Source: an uncultured SAR86 cluster bacterium (GTDB lineage: Bacteria > Pseudomonadota > Gammaproteobacteria > Magnimaribacterales > D2472). Taken from it: a DNA stretch of 64,000 bases. The notes below the pieces were generated by a model. That model was given only the letters and a program-made list of their open reading frames with translations, had not been told where the DNA came from and did not search any database. The position numbers and the translations under genes are program-made. Shown here piece by piece: positions 10,757 to 22,038 of this stretch. Position 1 is the first letter of the stretch, and every line of letters starts with the position of its first letter. The stretch spans positions 339,938-403,937 of the forward strand of contig CAJIYI010000001.1 in the NCBI GenBank assembly GCA_905181595.1, in the 5' to 3' direction.

Positions 10757-12271
10757 TTATAAATTTCCTTTGAGAATTAATTCGGCCAGCAAAGGTACCG
10801 GTCTACCAGATCCACCTTTTTTTGCTCCACCTGTCCATGCGCTTGCAGCGATATCCATGTGCGCCCATTTATATTCTTTTGTGAAGTTTGATAAGAATGA
10901 AGCAGCAGTAATAGTGCCTGCCTCTCTACCTCCACCGATGTTCGCCAAATCTGCAAAATTTGTCTTAGTGCAGTGTGCATACTCTTCCCATAAAGGTAGT
11001 TGCCATGCTCTATCTCCAGATGCTTCGCCAGCGGCAAGAATTTTATCAGCCAAAGGTTGATCATTACCCATTACCCCTGTTGCAGGTGTTCCCAAGGCAA
11101 CTACAACTGCCCCGGTTAAGGTCGCCATGTCAATAACATGACTTGGTTTAAATTTCTTCACATACGTTAAAGCATCACACAGAACCAGCCTGCCTTCAGC
11201 ATCGGTATTTAAAATTTCAATGGTTTGACCTGACATAGAAGTAACAACATCTCCAGGTTTAGTTGCTCGAGCTGAAGGCATGTTTTCAGCACAGACCAAT
11301 AGTCCGACAACATTAACTTTAGCCTTTAGCCTTGCAAGAGTTTGCATAATTCCAAACACTGATGCAGCGCCACACATATCCCATTTCATTTCATCCATAG
11401 CTGAACCAGGCTTAAGCGAAATACCACCTGTATCAAAAGTGATGCCTTTGCCCACAAGAACAAGTGGCTGCTTATCTTTGGCGCCACCTCTGTATTCAAT
11501 TGTCATCATTCTTGATGGCTCATCACTGCCTTTGCCAACAGATAGATACGAACCCATTTTTAATCTCTCAAGATCTTTTTCATTGAGACTTGATATTTTA
11601 AGAGCAGGGAAATCTTTTTTAAGAGCTTTGGTTTTAGTCTCAATAATACGAGGAGTACAGTGATTTGCTGGCAGATCACCTAAGTGTTTCGTCGCATTCA
11701 TGCCTTCGCCAACAGCATGCCCAAATTGAACTGATGATTTAACTGATTTCAATTTTGCAGGTGTTAATCCAGAAAATAACATAGCACCTTTCTTAACAGT
11801 AACTGGTTTTGCTGTTTTATTTTTAGTAGCATTAAATGTATAGGCCGCTGCTTCGAAGGTTCTTGCTGCAACTTCAGCCATCCAGTTTAAATCTACTTTT
11901 TTTGGAGTAGCTGAGCTCATCAAAAAAGCAAAATCCTTGGATTTTGAAGATTTGATCATTCCCATGATCTCTTCAAAATGACGTATTACTAAAAAACTTG
12001 CCGCATCAACTTCTGGCTCTTTAATTAAAAGAATATTTTTTGCGCCAACTTTTGCTGGAGCTGGTAAAAAAATAGATTTTCTGGTGCCGTTATTAATCTC
12101 ATTCATGGATTCACCAATCATGGAATTTGATGATGATTTAAGGTCTTTAAGCTCAGAGGCTGAACTTGTTTTTTTATTAACACCTATGATTAATAGATCG
12201 GTTTTAACCTTCAATATGTCTGCTGAATTAACGTTATTTGCTGTTAAGCTTGATAAGACTTTGTAAGTCAT
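10757..12271 (-). CDS. pepA: Leucyl aminopeptidase
   Basis: LVGKGITFDTGGISLKPG, NTDAEGRLVLCDAL: M17 motifs; adjacent to valS and divergent from lptF. Confidence 0.95.
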   Translation of the reverse strand: MTYKVLSSLTANNVNSADILKVKTDLLIIGVNKKTSSASELKDLKSSSNSMIGESMNEINNGTRKSIFLPAPAKVGAKNILLIKEPEVDAASFLVIRHFEEIMGMIKSSKSKDFAFLMSSATPKKVDLNWMAEVAARTFEAAAYTFNATKNKTAKPVTVKKGAMLFSGLTPAKLKSVKSSVQFGHAVGEGMNATKHLGDLPANHCTPRIIETKTKALKKDFPALKISSLNEKDLERLKMGSYLSVGKGSDEPSRMMTIEYRGGAKDKQPLVLVGKGITFDTGGISLKPGSAMDEMKWDMCGAASVFGIMQTLARLKAKVNVVGLLVCAENMPSARATKPGDVVTSMSGQTIEILNTDAEGRLVLCDALTYVKKFKPSHVIDMATLTGAVVVALGTPATGVMGNDQPLADKILAAGEASGDRAWQLPLWEEYAHCTKTNFADLANIGGGREAGTITAASFLSNFTKEYKWAHMDIAASAWTGGAKKGGSGRPVPLLAELILKGNL

Positions 12272-12337
12272 AAATCCATCTCCTAATAAAAATTACTGAT
12301 AAGATAATTATTGTAATGCATCAAGATAGCTAAAGGC

Positions 12338-13465
12338 ATGTATAAAAAGAATATTCTTGCAATTCATCTAAATTTTCAAATCTTCAAAGGATTTAGTGCT
12401 ATTTTATTGATCTTGCTCGGGCTCATTTTCTCCTCTCGTCTGGTTGGGTATTTTGAGCAAGCCTTAGATGGAAGCCTGAATCCAGATATTATTTTTACAA
12501 TTCTCTTGTTACGTTTGCCAGACTTTTTATCACTCCTTATTCCTTTTGCATTTTTCTTAAGTCTTTTATTGGTTGTATCTGAGCTATATCAATCCAATGC
12601 TATTTATGCATATTTCTCCGCTGGAGTTTCACGCCTTCAATTGATGAAGTATCTAGCACCATTTTTCTTATGCACTCTGATTGCGTGCTCGATTCTCAGT
12701 GTATTTATTGGACCATATACCAAAGTACTATCTAAAAATCTCATTGCTGAACAGTCTTTTGAAGACAGGTTATCTACTTTAAAACCTGGCAGCCTAATTA
12801 ATCTAGATAATGGTATTAGCTATCTTTATTTTGATGCTATAAATGAATCTTTGATGAGAGACATAACGTTTTTTGTTTCCAAGGATGCTTCCTTTTCCTT
12901 AATCAAAGCAGATGAGCTTGAGATATCTAACTTGAGCAATCAAATGATCTTAAGTTTTAGAAACGGCACCATTCATCCGGATCTAAATAATTCAAATAAA
13001 ATGGATATCTCTTTTAATGAGCTTTCGCATTCTATTGATATTGGCGGAGCCCCACCTAACGAATTTAGTCTGAATAAATTATTAGATTATAAAAAATCTT
13101 CTAATTTTATTGAGAATCAATGGAACGCAAGCATTCCATTGATGCTGATAGCACTCTTGGTGCTTGGTTTTGTGTTTGGAAGATCTAGTCCCAGAGCAGG
13201 AAGAGAGGGCAGTCTAGTTACAGGGGTATTAATTTATATTTTATATTTGAGCTTTCTGGTGGGTTTTAGGGAAAGCTATTCAGGCTCATGGGATTTCTTG
13301 TACTTAGGTTTCTGGCCAGTCCATTTGGCCGTTCTAATGTTAGGAATTTTTCTTTATAGGCTTGAGGGTCGAAAGCAAATAGAAATTTTTATGCTGCGCC
13401 AGAGATTTAAAACCATTGCCATTATTTTTATGATTTTTTCATTGCTACTTTGGTTAAGCGCATAA
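12338..13465 (+). CDS. lptF: LPS export permease LptF
   Basis: YjgP/YjgQ family sequence, followed by lptG, divergent from pepA. Confidence 0.88.
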   Translation: MYKKNILAIHLNFQIFKGFSAILLILLGLIFSSRLVGYFEQALDGSLNPDIIFTILLLRLPDFLSLLIPFAFFLSLLLVVSELYQSNAIYAYFSAGVSRLQLMKYLAPFFLCTLIACSILSVFIGPYTKVLSKNLIAEQSFEDRLSTLKPGSLINLDNGISYLYFDAINESLMRDITFFVSKDASFSLIKADELEISNLSNQMILSFRNGTIHPDLNNSNKMDISFNELSHSIDIGGAPPNEFSLNKLLDYKKSSNFIENQWNASIPLMLIALLVLGFVFGRSSPRAGREGSLVTGVLIYILYLSFLVGFRESYSGSWDFLYLGFWPVHLAVLMLGIFLYRLEGRKQIEIFMLRQRFKTIAIIFMIFSLLLWLSA

Positions 13466-13474
13466 TTTAACGCT

Positions 13475-14495
13475 ATGAATATATACGCCAAACACCTCAT
13501 TTTAAAAAGTTTTTTGACCTCTTTGTTTGTTTGGTTAACGATGGTCTGCCTTGATTTTTCAGTCTCTTTTGTCACGGAGTTAGAGAATCTTTCAAACACC
13601 AATAGCTTTATCTCAATACTCTTTGCCACATTAATTGAGCAACCACACAAGGGCCTGCAGTACCTTGAAAGCTCTATGCTTATTGGCGCATTAATTGCTT
13701 TAACTATCTTTAATCAACAGGGCAATTTAGTGTTCCTGAGATCTCTTGGATTTTCTCCATCAAAAATTATCTTGATTACTGGTATTGGGCCTTTACTTTT
13801 ATCACTCATATTAGTAACTCTTGATGAGTTTATTTTTGTTGAGATAAGCGATGAATATAAAATTGCGCAAACCATCGCCGTTGACGAAAACTATTCTGAT
13901 CAAGGCACTTATTCGTGGCAACTAACTGACAAAAGCTTAATAGGAGTTCAGGCCCTGGGTCCAAATAAGATTTCAGATATCCAGTTAATTCAATTCAATG
14001 AAACCGGCGAAGTATCTCGCGCTCAAAAATTTAACTCAGGTGTCTTAAAGGATAATGAATTAAAAATAACCAATCCCATAGATCCTTCCTTGCAACCTGA
14101 GATTTTTACTTTTTTATTGCAGCCGTCTCTCGATCAAAAAACCTTAGAAAGAAGCTCCCTTAGATCCCTAATAAACCTTCAAAAAAAATATTCATCCTTA
14201 GTGCCTCAAAAGGACTTACAGGCTTATTAAATCTGCAATCTATTCAAAAATATTCTTACCTATTTTTGTTATGGGAATTATTTATTTTGCTGGCAGTTTA
14301 ATGTTTGGTTTAGTTCGCTCTGGAGGGATTGGTAGACAGATAGTGTTTGGAATTTTCTTTGGCCTTCTCTTTGATTTAACTAAGGACTTATTCGTTGCCT
14401 CTTTTCTAACCTATCAATGGCCTATATTAATAGCTTATTTGATCCCAATTTTATGCTTGATTACAGCTGGCTGGGTAGGGTACAGAAGAATCTAA
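13475..14495 (+). CDS. lptG: LPS export permease LptG, one frameshift near 14230
   Basis: ORFs 13475-14230 and 14271-14495 join as ...LQAYKSAIYSKIFLPIFVMGIIYFAGSLMFGLVRSGGIGRQIVFG. Confidence 0.85.
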
Positions 14496-14911
14496 CTTTC
14501 CAACCTAATCAGTTTAGTTTTAGACAAGACATCATTCACAGCTAATCTCTTTTGATCCACATAAATTAAAAACAGAGGCATGCCTAGTAAAGCAAGAATC
14601 CCGCAGTTAACTGAATACCTGAGAAAAGTTTGCATTAAAGTAATTTTTTGAGAGCTTGAGTCTGAGGAAATCAGCTTAATTCTCCACACCTGCATTCCAA
14701 GTGTTTGTCCGCTCTTGATCCAAAAAAATGCAAAAAAAATCCAACCACTCACAAATACCAAGATTGATCCTAGAGCAGGATGAAGAACTTGACCTCCATT
14801 TAACCAGAGGGCAAAAGAGCCAACAGCAAACCAGACCCCAAGCAATAAAAAAAGATCATAGATTGAAGCAATGGTTCTAAGAAATGGGCCAACGTAGGGA
14901 GTTTTTTGCAT
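14492..14911 (-). CDS. RDD family membrane protein
   Basis: MMQKTPYVGPFLRTIASIYDLFLLLG ... GQTLGMQVWRIKLIS. Confidence 0.85.
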   Translation of the reverse strand: MQKTPYVGPFLRTIASIYDLFLLLGVWFAVGSFALWLNGGQVLHPALGSILVFVSGWIFFAFFWIKSGQTLGMQVWRIKLISSDSSSQKITLMQTFLRYSVNCGILALLGMPLFLIYVDQKRLAVNDVLSKTKLIRLES

Positions 14912-14953
14912 CATTCTGATATAGTATTTCCTACAAATCATAACTCAATACAC

Positions 14954-16426
14954 ATGAATACAAGCAATACTTTTTTTGGTCATCCAATTGGATTAAAGAC
15001 TTTATTTCTAACGGAGATGTGGGAGCGAATGTCTTACTATGGCATGAGGGCTTTATTGGTTCTTTATATGACTGGGACTGTCACTGGTTTTAACCCAGGG
15101 CTGGGTTGGTCACAGGTAGATGCTCAAGCTATTTATGGAATATATGTTGGAATGGTTTATTTTATGGTTGTTCCAGGGGGATGGATTGCTGACAATATTT
15201 TAGGGCATCAAAAAGCTGTTTTAATTGGAGCCTTTATCATTGCGCTTGGTCATTTCACGCTGGCAATCCCAATAGAGCAATCTTTTTTTCTTGGGCTAAC
15301 GTTTGTGGTTCTTGGTACAGGATTGCTTAAAGGTAATATTTCTACAATTGTTGGAGAGTTATATAAAAATTTAGATGAGAAAAGAGACTCAGGCTACACA
15401 ATTTTTTACATGTCGATCAACATTGGATCCACGCTAGGGTTCTTAGTCTGCGCATACCTCGGAGAAAAAATTGGATGGCATTGGGGTTTTGGAGCTGCTG
15501 GAATAGGCATGGCTTTTGGCGTGATTCAGTTCCTTAGAAGCAAAGATTTGCTTGGCGATGCTGGAATGCATCCAAACGAGATGTCCGATGAAAAGCGCTC
15601 CAAACTTTCAAAATATATGTATGCATCATTAGTTGGAATGTTTGTAATTATTGGAGCAGGCCTCATGGGTCTCATTACCATCGATCCCCGAGTGTTTGCT
15701 GAAAACTTTGCATACTTTTTAACAATAGTTGCCGGTGTTTATTTTGTGTATTTATTTTTATTTGCAGGTCTGGATGCTACTGAGCGAAAGAACCTAATTC
15801 TACTATTTTTATTATTTATAGGAGCAGCAGCATTTTGGGCAGGTTTTGATCAGTCTGCTGGCTCTTTAAATATCTTTGCCAGAGATTACACAGACCTATC
15901 TATTGCAAGTTTTATAATCCCTGTTGGTTGGCTTCAATTTGCTAATCCAATGTTTGTGGTCATGTTTGCTCCTATTTTTGCTGGAATCTGGGCATACCTC
16001 GCTAGAATTAACTTAAACCCAAATCTTCCAATTAAATTTGCAATTGGTTTATTGTTTATGGCCTTGAGCTTTCTTGTGATGATTGTTGCAGTAGATATTG
16101 CGCTTGAATCATCTCCTGTAGGCATGCAGTGGCTTGTTCTTACATACTTGTTTCAAACATGGGGAGAGCTTGCGCTTTCACCAATTGGTTTATCAGCTTT
16201 TTCACGCTACGGTCCCAAGAGATACATGGGGCAAATGTTTGGTTTATGGTTCCTTGCTAGTGCAATCGGCGGTGTTATGGCTGGTCTGCTTGGCGGAGAA
16301 GCATTGGACGGCGGATTAGAAACAATCTCACCAGTCTTTAGCTTTATGATTCAATATTACCTTGTAATTGCTGCAGTGCTTATCGGCCTATCTTTTGTAA
16401 TAAAAGGTGCGAAGGAATCTAATTAG
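14954..16426 (+). CDS. POT/PTR2 family peptide transporter
   Basis: HPIGLKTLFLTEMWERMSYYGMRALLVLYM, GGWIADNILG, FYMSINIGS; start at MNTSNTFFG. Confidence 0.93.
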   Translation: MNTSNTFFGHPIGLKTLFLTEMWERMSYYGMRALLVLYMTGTVTGFNPGLGWSQVDAQAIYGIYVGMVYFMVVPGGWIADNILGHQKAVLIGAFIIALGHFTLAIPIEQSFFLGLTFVVLGTGLLKGNISTIVGELYKNLDEKRDSGYTIFYMSINIGSTLGFLVCAYLGEKIGWHWGFGAAGIGMAFGVIQFLRSKDLLGDAGMHPNEMSDEKRSKLSKYMYASLVGMFVIIGAGLMGLITIDPRVFAENFAYFLTIVAGVYFVYLFLFAGLDATERKNLILLFLLFIGAAAFWAGFDQSAGSLNIFARDYTDLSIASFIIPVGWLQFANPMFVVMFAPIFAGIWAYLARINLNPNLPIKFAIGLLFMALSFLVMIVAVDIALESSPVGMQWLVLTYLFQTWGELALSPIGLSAFSRYGPKRYMGQMFGLWFLASAIGGVMAGLLGGEALDGGLETISPVFSFMIQYYLVIAAVLIGLSFVIKGAKESN

Positions 16427-17559
16427 CTAGAATCTGAGTTGGTCTCAACCAGGATTTGATTGTAGATTCTGGTTAGAAGTTTTAAGTCAGAGAGAGAAAT
16501 CTTTTCATCAATCTGGTGAATAGTTTTATTGATAGGGCCAAGCTCAATTACTTCTGCTCCAGAGGGTGAAACCCATCTTCCGTCTGAAGTGCCACCACCA
16601 TTGTCTATGACAGCTTCTTTGTTATTAATTTTCTTTAAAGCGCTCTGAATTATATTGAGTAGATTCGTTTTTTTGGTTAAGTATGGAACTGCATTAAGAG
16701 TCCATTCAATCTCAAACTCACATTTAGATTTTTCTAAGATCTGAATAAACCTCTCTTTGAGAGACTCATGTGATGATTCAGGCGAGAATCTAAAATTAAA
16801 CAACATATTTAGATGGCCAGGAACAACATTTGTTGCGCCTGTTCCAGAGTCAATATTGGATATTTGAAATGAAGTCGGATCAAAATATTCATTTCCCTGG
16901 TCCCATGAGATTGTTTGAAGATCAGAGATAATAGGTCCCACCTCTAAAATTGGACTTAGCACTTTTGTAGGATAGGCAACATGACCTTGTTTTCCAATAA
17001 GCTTGAGGTTTCCACTTAGAGAGCCTCTTCTTCCGACCCTTAGAACATCTCCAACAGTTGAGGTAGAACTTGCCTCTCCCACCAAGCAATAGTCAATGAT
17101 CTCGTTGTTAGCAGCCAAGGATTCTATTAGCGTATTAATTTTACCGTCTTGTGGTTCTCCTTCTTCATTGCTTGCAAGCATCATCCATATTTGAAAATTT
17201 GGTTCGGGGCATGTTGCTAAGAAATTTTTTAAGGCTTCGATAAAGGCTGCAACGCTAGCTTTCATATCTGCGGCACCTCTTCCAATTAATTCATCGTTAA
17301 CAACATTAGCTTCGAAGGGGTGCGAAGACCATTCTTCAATTGGCCCAGAGGGAACGACATCTGTATGACCTAGGTAGCAAAAGATTTTTCCTTTGTTCCC
17401 AAATTTTGCAAGCAGAGTTTCAGAATTTAATTCCTTAATTTTTTCTACTTTAAAACCAAGAGACACTAGCTCAGGCTCGATAACTTCAAAACAACCAGCA
17501 TCATTTGGAGAGATGGATTTAATCCTGATAAGGGATTGGGCAAGGTTTAGAGCAGACAC
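16423..17559 (-). CDS. dapE: Succinyl-diaminopimelate desuccinylase
   Basis: CYLGHTDVVPSGP, GRGAADMKASVAAF, ASNEEGEPQDG, GGGTSDGRWV. Confidence 0.93.
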   Translation of the reverse strand: MSALNLAQSLIRIKSISPNDAGCFEVIEPELVSLGFKVEKIKELNSETLLAKFGNKGKIFCYLGHTDVVPSGPIEEWSSHPFEANVVNDELIGRGAADMKASVAAFIEALKNFLATCPEPNFQIWMMLASNEEGEPQDGKINTLIESLAANNEIIDYCLVGEASSTSTVGDVLRVGRRGSLSGNLKLIGKQGHVAYPTKVLSPILEVGPIISDLQTISWDQGNEYFDPTSFQISNIDSGTGATNVVPGHLNMLFNFRFSPESSHESLKERFIQILEKSKCEFEIEWTLNAVPYLTKKTNLLNIIQSALKKINNKEAVIDNGGGTSDGRWVSPSGAEVIELGPINKTIHQIDEKISLSDLKLLTRIYNQILVETNSDSS

Positions 17560-17562
17560 GAT

Positions 17563-18573
17563 TTATTGATTAAGATGTAGGGTATTATTAAGTTCAACTG
17601 ATTTTTTATTCACTCTGGCTTCAATTGCACCTGATTGTGAGTTACGAAGAAAAAGTAAATTGTCTACATTAGAAAGTTCTGCTGCTTTTATTTCACCTTT
17701 TGACTGCATATTTTGATCAAACATTTCTACTTTTGAGCCGCCAGTAATATATAGCCCAGCCTCAACAATGCAATTATTACCCAATGGAATTCCTAAGCCA
17801 GAATTCGCTCCCATCAAACAATTTTCACCAATAGAAATTTTTACTGCGTTGCCACCAGACAATGTGCCCATAGTGCTGGCACCACCACCTAAATCAGAAT
17901 TCTTGCCTATTACCACACCTGCAGAAATTCTGCCTTCAATCATGGCTGCACCAAGCGTGCCTGCATTAAAATTTACAAATCCTTCATGCATAACCGTTGT
18001 GCCTTCACTTAAATAAGCCCCAAGTCTGACTCTACTTGTATCTGCAATTCGAACTCCGGAAGGAACAATATAATCAACCAGTCTTGGAAACTTATCAATT
18101 GACTTGATCTCAAGACTTAAGTTCTGAGCTTTAGACTCGAGAATCTTTTGATCAATTTCATTTAAATCTATGGGACCTTTATTGGTCCACGCAACATTGG
18201 GAAGAATATTGAACATGTTCTCTAAATTTAAAGTGTTGGGTTGAAAAAATTTATATGAGAGTAAATGGAGCTTTAAGTATGCTTCTTCAACGCCTTGAAT
18301 TGCATGATCTTCGTTGATTCTACAAAGTATTAATTTACTATTCTCCTTAAGCTCGCCGAGGTGAGAGAGAAAAGATTTTTCCGATAGCTTTAGAGTTGAT
18401 AGATCAGTAATTTCACATACATCTTGATCTAACAAATCACTCCATACCTCAAATAAATCTCTATCTTCATCAACCGCATTCTTAAAAGCAATTTTAGGAA
18501 AATACGTATCGAGGGTCTCACCAGCGTTATTGGTAGTTGCCAAGCCGAGACCTATCAGTGGAAATTGATTCAT
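17563..18573 (-). CDS. dapD: Tetrahydrodipicolinate N-succinyltransferase, long form
   Basis: Hexapeptide-repeat left-handed helix region IPSGVRIADTSRVRLGAYLSEGTTVMHEGFVNFNAGT; next to dapE. Confidence 0.88.
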   Translation of the reverse strand: MNQFPLIGLGLATTNNAGETLDTYFPKIAFKNAVDEDRDLFEVWSDLLDQDVCEITDLSTLKLSEKSFLSHLGELKENSKLILCRINEDHAIQGVEEAYLKLHLLSYKFFQPNTLNLENMFNILPNVAWTNKGPIDLNEIDQKILESKAQNLSLEIKSIDKFPRLVDYIVPSGVRIADTSRVRLGAYLSEGTTVMHEGFVNFNAGTLGAAMIEGRISAGVVIGKNSDLGGGASTMGTLSGGNAVKISIGENCLMGANSGLGIPLGNNCIVEAGLYITGGSKVEMFDQNMQSKGEIKAAELSNVDNLLFLRNSQSGAIEARVNKKSVELNNTLHLNQ

Positions 18574-18611
18574 TTACTTATTATATGTAGTCAAAAGATT
18601 AATTATAGTCC

Positions 18612-21131
18612 TTAGAGATTTTTTAGTTTTTTGATTACTTTCTCTTCTTTATTCTTGCTTATCTGCATGTTTTGTTTTGCATCTACCACCAAGAAGTTAT
18701 CTTCAACCTTTTCACCCAAGGTTGTTATACGAGACGAGATTACATTTATTCCATTTTCATAAAAAATGTAAGCAACCTTGGAGAGGAGGGCAGGCTGATC
18801 TAATGTTTCTAGGGTTACCAAATTAGAAGAAGGGTTTAATAATTCTGTGATCTCTACCCTTGTTGTATGTTCAAAAACTTTTTTTAATTTAGAAGTGGAT
18901 TGTTTTTCTTTTGGCTTAGTTTCAGAGGTTAATTTAGAAATAATTTTTTGCTGTATTCCTAGTTCATCCCTCTTTATTAGATTACTTCCAAGGACTTTAT
19001 GCTTACAAATAAAAGTATTCAGGGCGAATACTCCATCGTTTGTTGTATGAATGTTTGCATCAATTGTTTCAAGCGAAAGACTTTCAAGAGCCTTGGCAGT
19101 TTTAAAAAATAAACCTTCCTGATTTGGTGTGAATATAAAAATCTCTAAGAGATTTTTTCTTTTTATAACGCTTGCAGTAGTTTGAAAATTTGCATTAGCT
19201 ACAACCAAGGCTTGATTGTGGAGTTGCTCAATTTGATATTTTGAAAAATAAGTATTTGGCAGTTGAGCCCAAATAGCCTCAGCATCAGGTAGGGCTTTCT
19301 GTTCAATACCCTTTAATGAGCTATTCTTTCTTTCTGCAATAATTAGTTTATGACTTTCTTGATCTTCAAAATTTAACTTTCTTCTAGAAGATAAAAATAA
19401 TTCCTTTAGAAGATCGTGCTTCCAGGAATTCCATAAGGTTGGATTTGTTCCACGAATATCATTTATGGTCAGAATATAAATGTAGTTTAGCTTTTCTATG
19501 CTGTTTACTATTTTTGTAAAATCTTTAATTGTTTGAGGGTCATGCACATCTGTTTTTTGGGAGATGGATGACATGATTAGATGATTCCTCACCAACCACC
19601 CCAAGAGCTCTGTGTCATTAATCGAAAAAGAGAGTCGCTTGCAAAACTTAGTAACAATTCTTTCTCCTATCTCAGAATGATCACCACCTTTCCCTTTGCC
19701 AAGATCATGAAAGATACCTGCTAGGTATAAAAGCTCTATTTTAGGAAGTTTATTAATCAATTCTTGCTCTATTTTCATAGAGCCATCTGTTTTGCCTATT
19801 TGCATTTGACGCATGTTGCGAACAACTTTAAAAGTATGTTCGTCAACAGAGTAAATATGAAACATATCAAATTGCATCTGACCTTCAATGGCACCAAACT
19901 CAGGAATTAAAAGCTTTAAAATTCCCAACTGCTTCATCTTTTTTAAAATAGTTGAAAGGCTGCTTTGAGATTTTAAAATTTCAATGAATTGATTTCCCGC
20001 TGTTTGGCTTAAGAAAAATTTTGGGTCGATTTTCAGGGCTGCTTCACGAATTTTTTTCATTGACTCAAAATCAAACCCATTGATAGTTTTTAATCTACCT
20101 ATTTGCAGAAAGCCCTCTAGGACTAATTCAGGGTTTGCGCATAGGTCAACATGCCCTTGAATACCAATCCTATCTCTAAAAATATAAAAATTATTTGTAT
20201 AAGGTCGCTTTAAAGTAATGCCTTGATCTTCGTAGGCTTGAAAAACCATCTCATTAAAATCTGAAAGGTTAGCTGCATGAAGGAAAAAAATTCGCATAAA
20301 ATTTTCAACAGCTGAAGATTTTTTTGAGTCTTTTAGTTTAGATTTTTTAGCGAGCAAGAGCTGATTTTCAAAGCTGATTCGATTTGAGTTAGCATTCAGA
20401 TTTAACAAAAATCTTAAACATTTAATATGACAATATGAATGATTAATGCCCTCAAGATATTGTCTATTAAATAGATTTAATTTGGCGCAATCCATTAAGC
20501 TTTTAACTTCAAAACAGTGTTCTAAAATCCATAACGCAGTCTGAAAATCTCTCAGACATCCAGGAGACTCTTTTAAATCAGGTTCAAGGCTAAATTCTGT
20601 TGAATCAAATGATGCAAATCTCTGGAGTTGCTCCAATTTCTTTGCTTTATAGAATTTTGATTTACTCCATCCATGAGATAGTCCAAAAAGCACTTTAGTT
20701 AGTTTAGATTTTTGATCAGGATGGCAAAAAATAATTCTATTTGAGAGAAGCGATGTAAATTCTTTAAGGTCAGATTTGGTAATTTTTTCAATATCTTTGA
20801 TTGTGCGAACAGAATGACCTATTTTTACATTTAAGGTCCATAGCCATGCAATAAAATTGCCAACCTCTTCAAGCTTACTTGTATTTTTTACAAGTTGAAT
20901 GATGGATAAGTCAATATCTGAGCCTGGGAAGAGCTCATTCCTGCCATAACCACCCAATGCAACAATTGCAAACTCATCATCCAATCTTAATTTTTTAAAT
21001 TGCTTGGTAATTATGAGGTCAAATTCTTTAGATCTCTGGTTGAGGGGCCCTTGAATTAATTCAGGTTTTTGAAAAAAAAGATGAAATTTTTCATCAAAAT
21101 CTTGATTAATAGCTTCCAGCGTATTACTCAA
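18612..21131 (-). CDS. glnD: [Protein-PII] uridylyltransferase/uridylyl-removing enzyme
   Basis: ALGGYGRNELFPGSDIDLSI nucleotidyltransferase, AGIFHDLGKGKGGDHSEIG HD domain, C-terminal ACT-like repeats. Confidence 0.95.
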   Translation of the reverse strand: MSNTLEAINQDFDEKFHLFFQKPELIQGPLNQRSKEFDLIITKQFKKLRLDDEFAIVALGGYGRNELFPGSDIDLSIIQLVKNTSKLEEVGNFIAWLWTLNVKIGHSVRTIKDIEKITKSDLKEFTSLLSNRIIFCHPDQKSKLTKVLFGLSHGWSKSKFYKAKKLEQLQRFASFDSTEFSLEPDLKESPGCLRDFQTALWILEHCFEVKSLMDCAKLNLFNRQYLEGINHSYCHIKCLRFLLNLNANSNRISFENQLLLAKKSKLKDSKKSSAVENFMRIFFLHAANLSDFNEMVFQAYEDQGITLKRPYTNNFYIFRDRIGIQGHVDLCANPELVLEGFLQIGRLKTINGFDFESMKKIREAALKIDPKFFLSQTAGNQFIEILKSQSSLSTILKKMKQLGILKLLIPEFGAIEGQMQFDMFHIYSVDEHTFKVVRNMRQMQIGKTDGSMKIEQELINKLPKIELLYLAGIFHDLGKGKGGDHSEIGERIVTKFCKRLSFSINDTELLGWLVRNHLIMSSISQKTDVHDPQTIKDFTKIVNSIEKLNYIYILTINDIRGTNPTLWNSWKHDLLKELFLSSRRKLNFEDQESHKLIIAERKNSSLKGIEQKALPDAEAIWAQLPNTYFSKYQIEQLHNQALVVANANFQTTASVIKRKNLLEIFIFTPNQEGLFFKTAKALESLSLETIDANIHTTNDGVFALNTFICKHKVLGSNLIKRDELGIQQKIISKLTSETKPKEKQSTSKLKKVFEHTTRVEITELLNPSSNLVTLETLDQPALLSKVAYIFYENGINVISSRITTLGEKVEDNFLVVDAKQNMQISKNKEEKVIKKLKNL

Positions 21132-21898
21132 AAGGATTCTTCACTGCGCTGAGTTAAAACCTCCACACCATTTGAAGTCACGGCTAAGGTATGTTCCCAC
21201 TGAGCAGAATTTCTTCCATCCTTGGTTTCAACAGTCCATCCATCACTTAAAACTTTTGTGTACTTAGTGCCTTGATTGATCATTGGTTCTATTGTGAAGG
21301 TCAGTCCTTCTTCTAGTCTAAGACCTATACCTTTTTTTCCATAATGCAGAACTTGAGGATCTTCATGGTAAACCTGTCCAATGCCATGCCCACAATAATC
21401 CTCAACGACTGAGTAGTGATTTTTTAGGGCATGCTCTTGTATTACAGCTCCAATATCGCCTAAATAAGCTCCAGGTTTCACAACCTCGATTGCCTTGTAA
21501 AGACATTCTTGGGTTACCTTTACCAATCTTTCATTGTGAGGTTGAGTTTTCCCTACCAGAAACATTTTTGAGGTATCTCCATGCCACCCATCTCTTATCA
21601 CAGTCACGTCAATATTAAGGATATCTCCGTCTTTGAGGATCCTATTCTCGGATGGAATTCCATGACATATAACCTGGTTAACACTTGAGCAGATAGTTTT
21701 CTCAAAGCCATTGTATCCAACATTTGCCGGAATTGATTTTTGAGTATCAACAATATAGTCATGGCAGATGCGATCTAATTCCCCCGTGCTTATTCCGGGC
21801 ACTACGCATGGCGTGATCATCTCTAACACTTCTGCAGCTAACTTGCCTGCAACTCTCATTTGAGCAATTTGGTCATTAGTTTTTAAATTTATTTTCAT
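21128..21898 (-). CDS. map: Methionine aminopeptidase
   Basis: GYNGFEKTICSSVNQVICHGIP, DGWHGDTSKMF, CGHGIGQVYHEDP. Confidence 0.96.
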   Translation of the reverse strand: MKINLKTNDQIAQMRVAGKLAAEVLEMITPCVVPGISTGELDRICHDYIVDTQKSIPANVGYNGFEKTICSSVNQVICHGIPSENRILKDGDILNIDVTVIRDGWHGDTSKMFLVGKTQPHNERLVKVTQECLYKAIEVVKPGAYLGDIGAVIQEHALKNHYSVVEDYCGHGIGQVYHEDPQVLHYGKKGIGLRLEEGLTFTIEPMINQGTKYTKVLSDGWTVETKDGRNSAQWEHTLAVTSNGVEVLTQRSEESF

Positions 21899-22038
21899 TT
21901 TTTCTATATTTTGATGGACGTATAGACTTTATAAATATAAAGTACTGTTTTAATGCCAGCGCACAATTTTAGCTCATTAAATCCCCACATATTACAATTT
22001 ATTGCTTTCTTTTCCTTATTTTCTGAGGAGAAGCTTTT

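Noticed and set aside
11280-11663. 127 aa ORF on + strand inside pepA
   Set aside because: Antisense shadow of a conserved gene; no domain-like sequence.
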